Below the pieces are notes generated by a model, which did no database searches, had not been told where the DNA came from, and saw only the letters and a list, made by a program, of their open reading frames with translations. The position numbers were made by a program, and so were the translations under genes. From the NCBI RefSeq assembly GCF_963169125.1, contig NC_084795.1:96219411-96283410 (forward strand): a stretch of 64,000 bases of DNA. Direction: 5' to 3'. Positions 11,133 to 22,769 of the stretch are shown here, one piece after another. Source of the DNA: Humulus lupulus. Taxonomy: Eukaryota > Streptophyta > Magnoliopsida > Rosales > Cannabaceae. Every line of letters begins with the position of its first letter. Within the stretch, counting starts at the first letter, position 1.

Positions 11133-11942
11133 CTATGGAGATATCTCATTTTTCTTCATTGATATTCGATGAAGAATGTGACAAGCGGTTAACAACGCTT
11201 CACCCCATAAGTTGTAGTTCAACTTAGAAAACAACAACATAGAATTTATCATCTCTAGATAAGTCCTATTTGTCCTTTCGGAAATACCATTGTGTTGTGG
11301 TGTATAAGGTGCGGTGCACTCATGAATTATACAATTTTCTTCACAAAATGTATTGAATTCATTAAAGAAGTATTCCCCTCCTCTATCACTTCTTAGCACC
11401 TTGATCTTTTTATTGAATTGATTTTCAACTTTTAATTTATATACTTTAAAAGCATCAAAAGTTTCATCTTTATGCTTTAAAAGAAGCACATAGGTATATC
11501 TACTAAAATCATCTATAAAAGTAAGAAAATATATTTTACTACCTTTAGTTAAAACATCATTTAATTCACAAAGATCACTATGAATTAAACCTTGTAAATT
11601 AGATGATCTTTCTACACTAGGAAATGGTTTCTTAATCATTTTTGCCTTAACACATGTTTCACATTTACCATAGTTTTTAATATTGCATGCAATCATACAA
11701 CATTTTACTACTCTTTTCATGGTTGAAAAATATATGTGAGATAGTCTAAGATGCCATAAAAATAAAGAATCATACTCAACAATATAGGTGGAATTAACAT
11801 TTTTATTGATAACATTGAAAGTTACATTATTGTTGGACAACTTAACCATGCCCTCACAAGAGTACCCATTTCCCAAAAATACATTGGATTTGGTAAGAAT
11901 AAGTTCACCGGACTCAAAAATGGCTTTAATGCCGGTTTGCAA
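11133..11942 (-). pseudogene. pol: Copia-2 integrase
   Basis: 269 codons. The pre-integrase finger LFLWHLRLSH..CETCVKAK is followed by the integrase core with D in GLIHSDLCEL (about 11575), D in VLRSDRGGEYF (about 11385) and E in GISERTNRTYLEM (about 11280). The frame ends at 11133 by a stop, and the linker to RT (10700-11130) has several stops. On the catalytic triad alone this domain looks intact. Confidence 0.9.
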
Positions 11943-13100
11943 AGAAAATCACCACGTACCAAGTTTCTACTCATTTCGAGAACATAAAGCACATTCACTA
12001 ATGTTACTTTCTTGCCGGAGCTGAAAAAGACTTCAATGGTACATTTGCCAAGTACCTTGGATTTGCTCTCATTGCCCATTTTAATCTCATGGTTGCCTTT
12101 TGACTCTTCAAAGGTCTTGAACAATGATTTGTCATTAGTGACATAGACGGTGGCACATGTATCATACCACCATCCCTTCACCTTGCCTTGGACGGCATTC
12201 ACCTTGATAAGGGTAGCAACTATATTCTCCTCTTGAGTTGCATTTGCCTTAGGTCCATGTTGGTCTTTTCTGCCTACACTCTCTAGCATAATGACCCTTT
12301 CTCCCACACACAAAGCAATGATATTTCTCTCCCTTAAACTAGTTTGGGTTGATTCTTGGACCCAAGGATGTCTCATTAACTTTCTTGCTTTTTCCATTGT
12401 TTTTGGGATGTTTTGGTTGTGACACCGCATTTGCTTTGGAAGTCTCTCCATTAGACCCCTCCACAAGTTTATCACTACATATCGATTCCTCCTCGATTCG
12501 AATATGCTTTTGGATTTCTTCCAAAGAATAATCTTCATTTTTATGAAGGATTCTTTTCCTATAGCTCCTCCATGTTCGTGGTAATTTTTTCACTGTAGCA
12601 CCAACTTGAAAGGCCTCGGGAAGCTCAATCTTCAAAACTTTCAACTTGTTCATAATTATTTGCAATTCATGTATTTGAGGAAGAATAGTTTCATCACCAA
12701 AATACTTGAAATAAATATATTGAGATATCAAAAACTTGTTGGTACCTTCCTCTTCCGACTTGAATTTTGTCTCAAGTGCATCCCATATTTCCTTTGCTGA
12801 CTTGGTCTTAGTGTAAAGGTCATAGAGCCTATCGGAATGGGCGCTGAGGATATGACCCCTACAAAGGAGATTGTCCTCCTCCCTCTTCCTTCTTTTCTCC
12901 ACCACATTGGGAGTGTCCTTGTCGGATGGTGTTGGGAGAGGTTCTGGGGTGGACTCTAGGATGTAAGCAGTCTTGAGAGTGGTCAAGAGAAATCTCACAT
13001 TGTCTTGCCATCTAGTGCAATTGGATCCATCAAACCTATCCAACCTCACTAGGTCTTGATTCATAATCTTGATAGTCTCACCTTCCATTGAAACAAACAA
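11943..13100 (-). pseudogene. gag: Copia-2 gag and protease
   Basis: Gag starts at an ATG near 13088 (MEGETIKIMNQDL) and has the core LDRFDGSNCTRWQDNVRFLL and IWDALETKFKSEEEGTNKFL. At about 12340-12350 it changes frame. The zinc knuckle that follows (ALCVGERVIMLESV, about 12270-12315) has lost most of its CCHC residues. Protease reads WYDTCATVYVTND (about 12135-12175), with the third active-site position Gly replaced by Cys. The two frames overlap between 12339 and 12538. Confidence 0.88.
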
Positions 13101-13117
13101 AGGTTTAAGCTTTTGAA

Positions 13118-14182
13118 TGTTAGGAAAATATATGTTATTTCAATGGAAATGGTAAGAAGTATTACAACTCTAGAAAAAATAATACAAATAAACAAGATTG
13201 ATTAAATAATGTTACAACTCTATGACTGAAAATACAAATAAATAATAGAAGAATTAGAAGAAGAGAATGGAGAAATACAACTCTAAACAAAAGATACAAA
13301 TAAAGTAAAAGTGTTTGTAACAAAAGAAAATAAAGGAATACAACTCTGAACAAAAAAAATACAAGTCAATAGAAAAAAGAATAAGAAGATGAAAAGCAAT
13401 AGTAGAAAGTGTAAGAACAAGAAAGAAAGAACAAATAACTCTCACTCACACCACTAAAGTGAAGAGTGTTGGGGATCACCAACATGAACAAGGTTTGAAA
13501 CCTTTGTCCAAAAGCTTGTTTCCCCCTAACTCAAGCACTAAGGGATCTCTCAAATATTTGGAAATTGCTTTCTAGAATAATCAAGCCTCTAGGTGTTTTC
13601 TAGCCAAGCACTCTAATGGATAGAAAATTTGTGTCAAACAAGTGAGCAATAGGCTACTATTTATAGAGTTTAGAGACACCCTTTGAATTTCAAATTTCAC
13701 CAACCCCCATGGTTGTTACCAATGATTAATTGGATGTTTGTGGAATTAAAAAATGAGATTTGGGAGTTATTTGTGTTTTTTAGCCGTTCAAAAAGGTAGA
13801 AAAAACTGAAAAAATTGGTCAGTCTGCCTCTGACTGCAACCACTTACCAATTTCAACACACAAAAATGTGTTATTTTTCCAAACGGTTCCAATATACTCC
13901 CAATTGATTTCGTAACTCCCAAAACACATTATTGGGGTTAAAATCATATCTCTAACAGTCATTTCACATATGACTTTAAGAAATTCATCTCAATATTGTG
14001 TAACATATCTCTAATGGGCAATATTTGGAAGTTACAAATTCGTAACTGAATTTGTAACACCAAATATGTTACATATTGGGATATTCACATATATCTAAAT
14101 AATGTAACTCTCTGTTACAATATGTGACACTCTTTGTCACATTTATTTAATCTAAAATATTATATTATAAAATAATTTAGCA
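13118..14182 (-). repeat. Copia-2 5' LTR
   Basis: Homologous to 7390-8469, beginning TGTTAGG on the plus strand and ending ttagca before the tgcat duplication. It carries the same internal tandem motif at 13160-13405. A primer-binding site beside its inner edge (13100-13117) is not recognisable. Confidence 0.9.
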
Positions 14183-14187
14183 TGCAT

Positions 14188-14746
14188 CATGCTCTAGTCA
14201 ATCGTAAGAACTTATGTGCACGCTTAGTTTTACAAGAAACATTATCGTCACTAGTGATTGGATGAAGAAAGTCTGTTGAAAAATTCAAGTTTCACACTCG
14301 GCAATGACAAGGTTTCGACCCATGGTGCTTTAGGGTAGTTTTAAGAATCAAGAGCATTAGCTATGACTTGCACACTATTTTATTAATGTACTCTTTGAAA
14401 CTAAAATACTCTAGAAATTTAAACATGTTAAAAAAAACACACAATAAAATCCACGTTATTCTCACATTATTAGTTGTTATTTGCATCTTTTTATGAATGC
14501 AAACCAATTTAGAAAGGTCATTGCCTGATTTCGTTTACTAGTCCTAGCAAGCAAATCACATAAGAATGTTATGATTTATCATTTACCTACTTTTAAGAAG
14601 GAAAAATATTATTCTGCTCCCCTACATTTTAGGTAAATGCTATATTTGGCCATCAAATTTTTCAAAAAAATCCAATAATAATTATCTGTTACATAATATA
14701 TACAAAAATTACTTTTCTACTTTATTTTAATTCAAAGTATATATAT
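14188..14746. other. AT-rich intergenic stretch
   Basis: No ORF and no recognisable repeat; homopolymer A/T runs only. It ends in a short TA repeat that forms the target site of the foldback cluster. Confidence 0.5.
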
Positions 14747-15105
14747 AGGACAATTTTTCTATAGGGGCTTCACTTTAAGCCCTATCGGTGGGGCTCTTTA
14801 GTTGTTTAGAGCATCCTGCAAATTTTCAGAAAATTCCGAACAGTTTACAGTACCGAAAACTAGATTCAAACATGTTGTTTTCCACGCGCATAAAAAAAAA
14901 TTAGTCACGCGTGCAACAACATGTTTGAATCTAGTTTTCGGTACTGTAAACTATTCGGAATTTTCTAAAAATCGCATTGACGCTCTAAATAGCTACAGTA
15001 TACACGGTCATAAAAAAAATTCGCGTCGAAAACTGTTCAAAGGTCGAGAACACTGAGAGCCCTACCTATAGGGCTTAAACTGAAGCTCTATAAGAGAATT
15101 GTCCT
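14747..15105. mobile_element. Foldback MITE, unit 1 of a head-to-tail cluster
   Basis: Nearly the whole unit is one large inverted repeat. The left arm starts AGGACAATTTTTCTATAGGG and contains ggcttcactttaagccct; the right arm ends aagagaattgtcct. The arms pair over roughly 150 bp, including gtaccgaaaactagattcaa against its complement, with a short asymmetric centre around 14880-14915. There is no coding capacity. The terminal sequence does not let me assign a superfamily; a Mutator-like origin is possible because the flanking TA-rich direct repeat could be 9 bp. Confidence 0.75.
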
Positions 15106-15504
15106 CTTCAGTTTAAGCCCTACCGGTGGGGCTCTTAGCGTTCTCAGCCTTATTTGAACATTTTTTGGCACGATTTTTTTTATGACCGTCTATACTGTAG
15201 CTATTTAAGGCGTCGACGAGGTTTTAGAAAATTCTTAATAGTTTACAGTACTGAAAACTAGGTTCAAACATGTTGTTGCACGTGTGACTATTTTTGTTTT
15301 ATGCACGTGGAAAACAACATTTTTTAACCTAGTTTTCGGTATTGTAAACTATTCGGAATTTTCTGAAAATTCGCAGGATGCTCTAAACAACTACAATATA
15401 CACGATCATAAAAAAAATTGTGACAAAAATTATTCATGAGTCGAGAACACTGAAGAGCCCCACCGATAGGTTTTAAAGTGAAGCCCCTATAGAAGAATTG
15501 TCCT
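15106..15504. mobile_element. Foldback MITE, unit 2
   Basis: Same family as the neighbouring units. It starts cttcagtttaagccctaccg, lacking the outer ~20 bp of the terminus, and ends gaagaattgtcct. The arms again share the gtttacagtactgaaaactag block and its complement, about a centre near 15285-15310. ORF-like stretches here are products of the palindrome, not genes. Confidence 0.72.
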
Positions 15505-15877
15505 ATATATAGGGGCTTCACTTTAAGCCCTATCAGTGGGGCTCTTTAGTGTTCTCGACTCGTGAACAGTTTTCGGGACGATTTTTTTTATGACCGTGTA
15601 TATTGTAGTTGTTTAGAGCATCCTGCAAATTTTCATAAAATTCCAAATAGTTTACAATACCAACAACTAGGTTCAAACATGTTAACAACATGTTTGAACC
15701 TAGTTTTTTGTACTGTAAACTATTCATAATTTTTTAAAAATTTGTAGGATGCTCTAAATAGCTATAATATACACGATCATAAAAAAAAATATCGCGCCGA
15801 AAACTGTTCACAGATCGAGAACACTAAAAGTCCCACCGGTAGGGCTTAAAGTGAATCATCTATAGGAAAATTGTCCT
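15505..15877. mobile_element. Foldback MITE, unit 3
   Basis: Starts with a TA run and aggggcttcactttaagccc and ends ggaaaattgtcct. Its centre is an almost perfect hairpin, ggttcaaacatgtt and its complement separated by three bases (about 15668-15700). The outer ends of units 1 and 3 are inverted copies (AGGACAATT..AATTGTCCT) inside TA-rich flanks. Confidence 0.75.
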
Positions 15878-16149
15878 ATATATATAAATCTTTTAAACTT
15901 ACTATAGTTAATACGCAGTTCTGTGCAAATGACATCTCCATTTGGTTTAATTATTTTATATGGTAAGATGTTGTTGGAAAGCATGACTAATGTTTCTATT
16001 TCTTTGTAAAGCGATTCACGGCAGATTGTAGTTTCAAGGGTTGGACTGTTCCCGCTAAGTTACAAGCTATTTTAGTAGTCGATCTTTCTAAATAATGAAG
16101 TTGCATATTTTATTAAAAAAAAGTAAAATAATATTTATAAAAAAAAAAT
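15878..16149. other. Unassigned AT-rich spacer
   Basis: No ORF or repeat recognised. The last 40 bp are A/T runs that abut the truncated end of Copia-3. Confidence 0.4.
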
Positions 16150-16860
16150 GTTTTTGCACCCAAGTAACTTGTATCACTCAATAACTGTAAGGTAAATGGG
16201 CGTTGAGACATAGATATACCATTGGTAGAACGACCAATCTCAAGACCCAAGAAGAAGCGTGAAGGGCCAAGGTCTTTCAATTGAAAAGCTGAATGTAACG
16301 TGCCTTTAAAGTCAGAGACAGCAGCATCATTATTTGAAGTAATAATTATGTCATCAACATAGATTAATAGAGCGATAAAGATATTAGATGTGCTCTTAAT
16401 AAACAAAGTGTGGTCCGATTGAGATTGGCGAAAACCCCTAGAGAGAAGAAATATGCTAAGTTTGTAGTACCATTGTCTAGGGGCTTGTTTTAAGCCATAA
16501 AGACTTTTGGTTAAATTACAAACAATATTTTTTGGTAGGGGACTATTGGGTTGATACCCTTTTGGAATTTTCATATAGACATTTTTGTTTAAGTCCCCAT
16601 GAAGGAAAGCATTGTTGATATCTAATTGGCATAAAGACCAATTTTTAATGCAGCTACAGCAAGTAGTAATTTAAGAGTGTTGAACTTTGCAACAGGTGCA
16701 AAAGTGTCAGAATAATCAATACCTTGCTTTTGGTTGTAGCCTTTGGCCACCAACCGCGCCTTGTAGCGATCAATAGCTCCACTTGGTTGGTATTTGATTT
16801 TGTAGAGCCATTTGCATCCTATAGCATGTTGTTCGGAAAAGAGACAATTTCCCAAGTGTT
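16150..16860 (-). pseudogene. pol: Copia-3 reverse transcriptase (truncated)
   Basis: Two overlapping frames. The first (to about 16622) has [33 protein letters not shown] and [14 protein letters not shown]. The second (from 16574) has LYGLKQAPRQWYYKL and the catalytic YVDDIIIT (about 16340-16365). It runs on to RPFTLQLLSDTSYLGA, then into unrelated A/T sequence. A frameshift near 16620 separates them. RNase H is deleted. Confidence 0.9.
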
Positions 16861-18110
16861 ATTTCGGTCAAGCGCATGAAGTTCATCGTTCATCGCCTGC
16901 TGCCACTCTGGAATATTTGAAGCTTGCTTGTACCTTGATGGTTCTACTACCATATGTGCAGACAAAATGGCAGCCCAAAAGTGATCACTTAACCTATCAT
17001 AAGATAGAACATTAGATAAAGGATAAGTAGTAGACGACTCAGAAATAGCAAAGTTACAAGCATAGTCTTTAAGATAAGAGGGGCGAGAAATAGGCCTTCC
17101 ACTTTTTGAAGTGGTAACCATAGGTAACGTAGGAGAGGGATCCTCAAGAGCGTTATTGGAAGAAGAGGGCACTTGAGGATGATGGGGTTCTGCATCAAAC
17201 ACTTTTGTCAGGAATAATGAATCAGTACACACAGTAGACTTGTCATGCTTTAAAGGGTAAATATGCTCATAGAAGATGAAATCTCTAGAATGAAATATCT
17301 GTTGACTTTCAATATCAAGAAAAGTATAGGCCTTCATTCCATGCGGGTAACCAATGAAAACACAAGCTTTAGATCGAGGAGAGAATTTATGTCTAGTCCT
17401 ATCTAAAGTGGAAGCATAAGCAAGGCAACAAAAATTTCTAAGATGCTCGTATGAAGGCAATTTATCATAAAGAAGCTCAAAAGAAGTCTTTTTCTTTAAA
17501 AGTAATGATGGAGTTCTATTAATGAGATAAACAGCTGTATGAATGAGATAAGACCAATAAGGGAGAGAGAGATGAGATTGAAATAACAAGGACTAAGCGA
17601 CATTGAGGATGTGTTGATGCTTTCGTTCAACCACAGAATTTTGTTGAGGCCTATCAACACATGAGTGAAATTGTTCAATCCCTTCGGAAGCATAGAAAGA
17701 AGATAGGTTAAGTTCTTTTGCATTATCAAATCTAACAGCTTTAATAGAAATAGAAAATTGAGTAGCAATTAAAGAGAAGAACTAAGGAATAATACTTTAC
17801 ACGCCAGATTTTGCTTTAAGTAAATATACCCATGTAAAACGAGTGTGATCATCAACAATCATAAGAAAATATTTGTACCCATCTATGCTAAGAACATGAA
17901 ATGGCCCCCAAATGTCAAAGTGAACAAGATCAATTGGCGTAGAAGCCTTATTATTATTAGACACAAAGGGAAGCCTTTTTTGTTTTGCTAAGTGACAAAT
18001 AAACCAAGCATGATCATAAGATTTATTAGAAAAAACAAGAGTTTTATTTATGGAATTTGAAATTGACATAGAAGGATGGCCAAGGGGAAATTCCATTGGT
18101 CCATTTTAGT
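16819..18110 (-). pseudogene. pol: Copia-3 integrase and linker
   Basis: The right part (18096-17797) has GHPSMSISNSI, CHLAKQKRLPF and the first catalytic Asp in LVHFDIWGPFH (about 17910). The frame is then interrupted. The DDE glutamate survives in a different frame near 17610-17635, and the downstream frame (17589-16819) carries the linker (KFSPRSKACVFIGYPHGMKAY) up to the RT entry NNTWEIVS. There are several frame changes, so it is not functional. Confidence 0.87.
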
Positions 18111-18429
18111 ACAAGCATTAATAGTAATATCAGAATGTACAAAGTGCAAGAACTGACGATCTTGTTCAAAGTAAAATAGTCTGCCCATTTTCTTAGCAAT
18201 CCCAATCTTGGAAGTCCGAGTGGTTGCCTGAATAATGCATTCAGAAGCAAAAATATTAAGGAGTTAGGACTATGTTGTAGAAAAGCATTAACCGAGAATA
18301 AAACGTTAGTCAAGGTAATACAGCTAGAAAGTTGAACTGTGCTAGAATGAGAAATGTGAATGTTATGCCCATTCGGCAAAGTGACTAAGGTAGCAATAGG
18401 ATGTTTATTAATAGTTTTAAACATTTTAG

Positions 18430-19845
18430 GGAGTAACACACATGGTGGGATGCTCCACTATCAACAATCCACAGACAAGAGGGGAAGTCAACGAGATTAC
18501 CAGAAACTTGTGAGGCAATCGGGAAAGAAGTGTTAGTGGTAGCCGAAGTGTGTTGGAGATTCTAACTTAGAAGGGAGATAAGCTGCTGACTGAGCTCAGT
18601 TTGGGACAGCATAGGCGGTTTTCCCAAAATCAAAGCATAGACGGGAGATGCGGAAACTTGATGAATCGAGGGTTTGAGAGCTTCATCTTGACGACGCTTG
18701 TCACCATACCAAGGAGGAAATCCATGAAGAAAGAAACATTTGTCCACCAAGTGACCCAGTTTGAGACAATGAGAACACGTGGGTCTCGGTTTCTTTGATC
18801 TTGATGTAGGGGGCTTGGTTGAGGTGTTCGAACCCCCTACAGCAACAATGAACGGAGTGGTGTGGCCGAGACTTCTTTGTCTGTCTTCTTGGGACACCAT
18901 GGAGAAGACCTTGGACAGAGAAGGAAGAGGATCGTAGAGAAGAATTTGAGCCCTCACTAGAGAGTAAGAGTCGTTGAGCCTAGCAAGAAACTGCATAATT
19001 TGATCTCTGTGATAGTATCCAAGAAGTCTCTCAACAGCACCACATTTGCAGCCACATGAGGAAGGAACAATCGACTGAAATTCTTTGAGCTCATCCCAAA
19101 TAACTTTGAGACGGGTAAAATAGGAATTGATATCCGAGTCTCCTTGTTTGATGGTGTGGACCGAAGTTTGGAGCTGGAATATCCTAGGGCCATTGCCTTG
19201 ATTGAATCGTTCATGGAGGTCATTCCACATAGCAGTGGTTGAATCCTGAAACATAATGCTAGCTACAATTTCACGGGAAACAGATTGTAATAACCAAGCC
19301 ATATTGTTACATTGAACCCACGAATGAAAATAAGAATCAGAAGGATGGGGTTGAGGCAGAGACCCATTTATGAACTAGGTTTTATTCTTGGCAGCAATTG
19401 AAATGGAAGCAGCTCTCTTCCATGATTGGAAATTTTCTTGACCCGTTAGAATCTGAGTAGATATCAGAAAATTGGGGTTGTCTCCAGTTCCCAAGTGGTA
19501 CGTATGCCATTTGAGAAGGTTGACAGGGGGAGCTATAGAGGCACACAGGATGCCGAGACCACCATAACTGCCGAGAGGAGGAGCAGAGCTTCTTGGGAAG
19601 GAGGCAGGCAGAGGACGATGCAGATGAATCAGAGAAGAAGCTGGGACGGCTAGACTGAGACCTTCACGAGTGGGAGAGAAAGAGGCAACGTCAGGAGCAG
19701 TAGCCACACTAGGGATCGGAGAAGGGACGGACGCCATCTCCGGAGCCAAGTGAGAAAGAGGAGCAGCAATCATCGGCGCAGGAGGGAGGTTGGACATAGA
19801 TGAGCTGCGCGACTGAGATCCTCTCGTGTGAACCATGAAGGGCAA
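18430..19845 (-). pseudogene. gag: Copia-3 gag and protease
   Basis: The start is probably an ATG near 19836 (MVHTRGSQ). A proline/serine-rich head leads to the gag core (FQSWKRAASISIAAKNKT). An in-frame TAG at 19375-19377 follows, after which the same frame continues with FINGSLPQP and MAWLLQSVSREIVAS. The zinc knuckle CSHCLKLGHLVDKC is intact (about 18730-18775). A second stop follows QQLISLLS at 18562. The protease motif in the same frame, WIVDSGASHHVC (about 18435-18475), is intact. Confidence 0.88.
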
Positions 19846-19945
19846 AGAAGATTGACAGAAGGAACGGTAGGGTTTCTTGAGAGAAAGAAGGAGGTTGTTT
19901 CTTGAAGGAAAAATGGGAATAGGCTGATAGCAACTGATACGATAT

Positions 19946-20950
19946 TACAAAGTAAAGGCCCAAAGAAAAATGGAAAAAAACAACCTGCTTTATGAAATAA
20001 TTATTGGCATAATATATAGGCCCACACAGTTACACGAATAAAAAACCCAACAGAAAAAAAAACAAAACAGTTATAAAACTATAACTCCTAATAATTAATG
20101 CATTCAAACAAGCACATAATACATCAAAACTAATTACATATCCCAAATAATTCTTAAACAAAACTTTTGTTATACTTGAAATTTGAGCTAAACATAAATT
20201 AACTTCAGGTACATGATTTCAGATCGCATTTCCCATGAAGCATCAGATAGCAACAATATATTAGTTTGGCAATAGTTAGTGGAAGAATCTGCGAACTGAT
20301 GAAGGATTGATAATCCAGATCGACATAGGTGTGCGCAATGTTAGGGGTTAGGTTATGAACAACCCTAGTTTTGTGATACAATTCAAGACAAAAGATACAG
20401 GTAATCAACCTTTAATGATAGTAAAGCACAAATTACATAAACACAAGGAGATCAAAGTTTAGAGTGGACCTTTCTTAAAGAACAACCCTTAGAACATAAA
20501 ATCACAAAGCTATGATTTTATATGGAACACAAAAGTTGCAAGGCTAGACACAAACCTAGATTTTGTTGGGCGAAAGTGAGATAACACCACCACAATATCT
20601 AGAATCTATACAAAATAATGGTTGACATAGACTAAATAAAGATTGAAAAAGATAATGAAAACCCTAGTTGTAGAATGATCTTCTTCAACTTTGATGAACC
20701 TTCAAAACCTTTGTTGAACCACCACTTTGACATTTTCCTTTGAACTAATGCAAAATCACAAAACCAAGGCTTATACATGATTTTTACCACTGTCCTAATA
20801 CTTTATTTCCTAGCCACCATTGATTCTTGAGGCCTTTTCTAAGACGAAATGAGGATTGGGATTGAACAACCCTTAAACTCCCAAAGTCAAGCACTTTCTT
20901 TGAGAGTATCTTGGAGAAAACTAGAGATTCTTGGAGATAGAGAGAGGTTG
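19946..20950. other. Unassigned stretch right of Copia-3
   Basis: No convincing ORF. The first ~150 bp may be the 5' LTR of Copia-3, since it would sit next to the putative primer site, but there is no second LTR to compare. The rest is AT-rich with no repeat I recognise. Confidence 0.25.
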
Positions 20951-22440
20951 GAAGACATATGTAGCTGGAGGAAATCGAGCAGACTGCATATGTACATGTC
21001 GCCCCTAATACTCTCCAACTCATGGCTAGCCAGGCTTCTCCTTACCCTTACATACACCACATAGCACCCGTGAGCCAAGGCTCAGCAAGAAAACTTAATT
21101 AAACGAATTCAGATAGTTCATAAAATATAAAAAGCATGCATAACAACGATAACTATATTCAATCAGGCACATTATACAAGTATGCGACCACAAAGACACA
21201 CAAGTGCATATCACACTTCAATTTATTCAAGTTGCATCAAAGCCAGACAAGGACATACCGTACTCCCACAGTGGCCTAGCCATAGCGACATGTGTTCTGC
21301 TTGATTAGTGCCGACCATGGCTCATAAGCCAAGCATTCCAATCAGGGGTAATCAAACATATAAATTATCTGTTATATAATAAAAAATAGTGCATTCATGT
21401 ATTCTTAATCAGATATTGACAGGAATTATTATAATCATGCTCGTTAGCAGGGGACTGAGTCCTAATCACAACTAGGGTGCAATTTTCTTACCTCGAGCTT
21501 TTATGTAAATGGTGAGATCACCCCCAGCGTTATCCCTGACCTAAGCCTTGCAGTTACCCTAGGCACAATACAAGTATACATTCATCAGGAATCTACCCCA
21601 GACCCCGAGTTCCAATCTAGACTCTAACTCTCAAAACCATTATTCCTAGTTAACGGGGAGCTAAAAACGTCCCCGAGCCCCCAAGTGAGCTCCCAAACCG
21701 GATTCTTGAGCCGCCCGGACCTTCCTCCAAAGTTCAGGAAAATATCTTTTCGGGGCACTAGCGCGGTTGCGCCCACAGAAAAATGGGGCTTTCTAGAGCA
21801 TTGGCACGATCACGCCAACCGTTAGCATGGTCGTGCCCCTCATCTCGAGACCCAAATCCCAATTCCAATTCCACTTCTTTTGGGACACTAGCGTGGTCGC
21901 ACTAATTCGCCAAAAACCCCAAAATTTCCCAGAACATAAGTGTTCTTCCCCAAACGAAATCCTTGCGATTTCCTACAAAAACCAAACTCCGGTTTCGACC
22001 AAAATAGGTGTTTCGAGCAGGATTTCGACAACAAAACACACCACAAATCTTAGGCAACCAAAACCCAACACTCATCTCACCACAACACATCCGTAAAACT
22101 CAAAACTAGAAAACCCAAGAACACCATTGATATGCCAAGAACAGGGGTCTTACCTCTGAATTTTGAGTTTTCGAAGCTACTTTGACATCCTCAATAGCTC
22201 CTAATCCCCCAAAACGCTTCAATTTTCCTTTCAATCTCTCAAGAAATCCAACTTGGCCTAGCTTTTAAGTTCCCTTCAGTGTTCTTCCAAAGTGGCCAAC
22301 AACTAAGAATGAGTCTAGGCACCTATTTTGCACAAGGCCAGGCACCTAGTGAGGTTGGGTATAATACCTCCCAAGTGGTTGATGGGATCTATCTTGCCAA
22401 GCACTTTTTTTTTATTCTTTCTAATACACTTTGACAATTT
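20950..22440 (-). repeat. Gypsy chromovirus LTR fragment
   Basis: Similar to both LTRs of the chromovirus at 39816-48263. Shared phrases include ctctccaactcatgg and gtgagccaaggctcagcaag (21018-21100; compare 40150-40230 and 47895-47975), and later ttcttacctcg. It has the same orientation as those LTRs. Neither end of the LTR is present, so this is an internal fragment of a related, diverged element. The distinctive ggcacgatcacgcc-type stretch at 21750-21840 is not seen in the other copies. Confidence 0.65.
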
Positions 22441-22769
22441 CAATTGACAATGACAGTATGTGCGTCACATAAGAGTCCTTGGAGAAGAGAGATGTAATAT
22501 ATAAGATAGGTTCTTGAAATAAGTGATAGTAGGCAATGTGTAAGGGTAAGCATAATGTCATTGCCATATTACATCCTGGGGCCAGCTAGGTGACCTCTTT
22601 GGACCCTACCAAGATAAATTACATCTACAGGAGGCCGACTATAGTGAAACTTTTGATTCCTTACGAGGCATAACTCAAATAAAGAAAACCTACTACTACT
22701 TTGTGGAGGCCAATTAAGGTGATTTCTTTGGTTCTTAGGCGACACAAATAAAGGGAGTCTTATCGGAGG

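Larger units (their letters stand above)
7390..14182 (-). mobile_element. Copia-2, LTR retrotransposon, minus strand, TSD tgcat
   Basis: A 6.8-kb Copia element read right to left. LTRs of 1080 bp (7390-8469) and 1065 bp (13118-14182) are flanked by tgcat at 7385-7389 and 14183-14187. The coding order on the minus strand is gag, protease, integrase, RT, RNase H. The frames are split into at least five pieces and the protease active site is altered. The LTRs differ by many substitutions and indels, so this is an older copy than Copia-1. Confidence 0.93.
16150..19945 (-). mobile_element. Copia-3, 3'-truncated Copia of the Copia-1 family, minus strand
   Basis: Gag, protease, integrase and RT are present in order from right to left, but RNase H, the polypurine tract and the 3' LTR are missing. 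Coding similarity stops near 16150 at an A/T-rich junction. Wording is shared with Copia-1 (CFFLHGFPP, QQLISLLS, GISMSQRPFTLQLL). A tatcag stretch upstream of gag (about 19935-19945) may be a worn primer site. The LTR beyond it, possibly 19946-20100, could not be confirmed. Confidence 0.85.

Noticed and set aside
14802..15727. Several 60-84-codon ORFs in the MITE cluster
   Set aside because: Produced by the inverted repeats; the same residues recur in mirrored frames.
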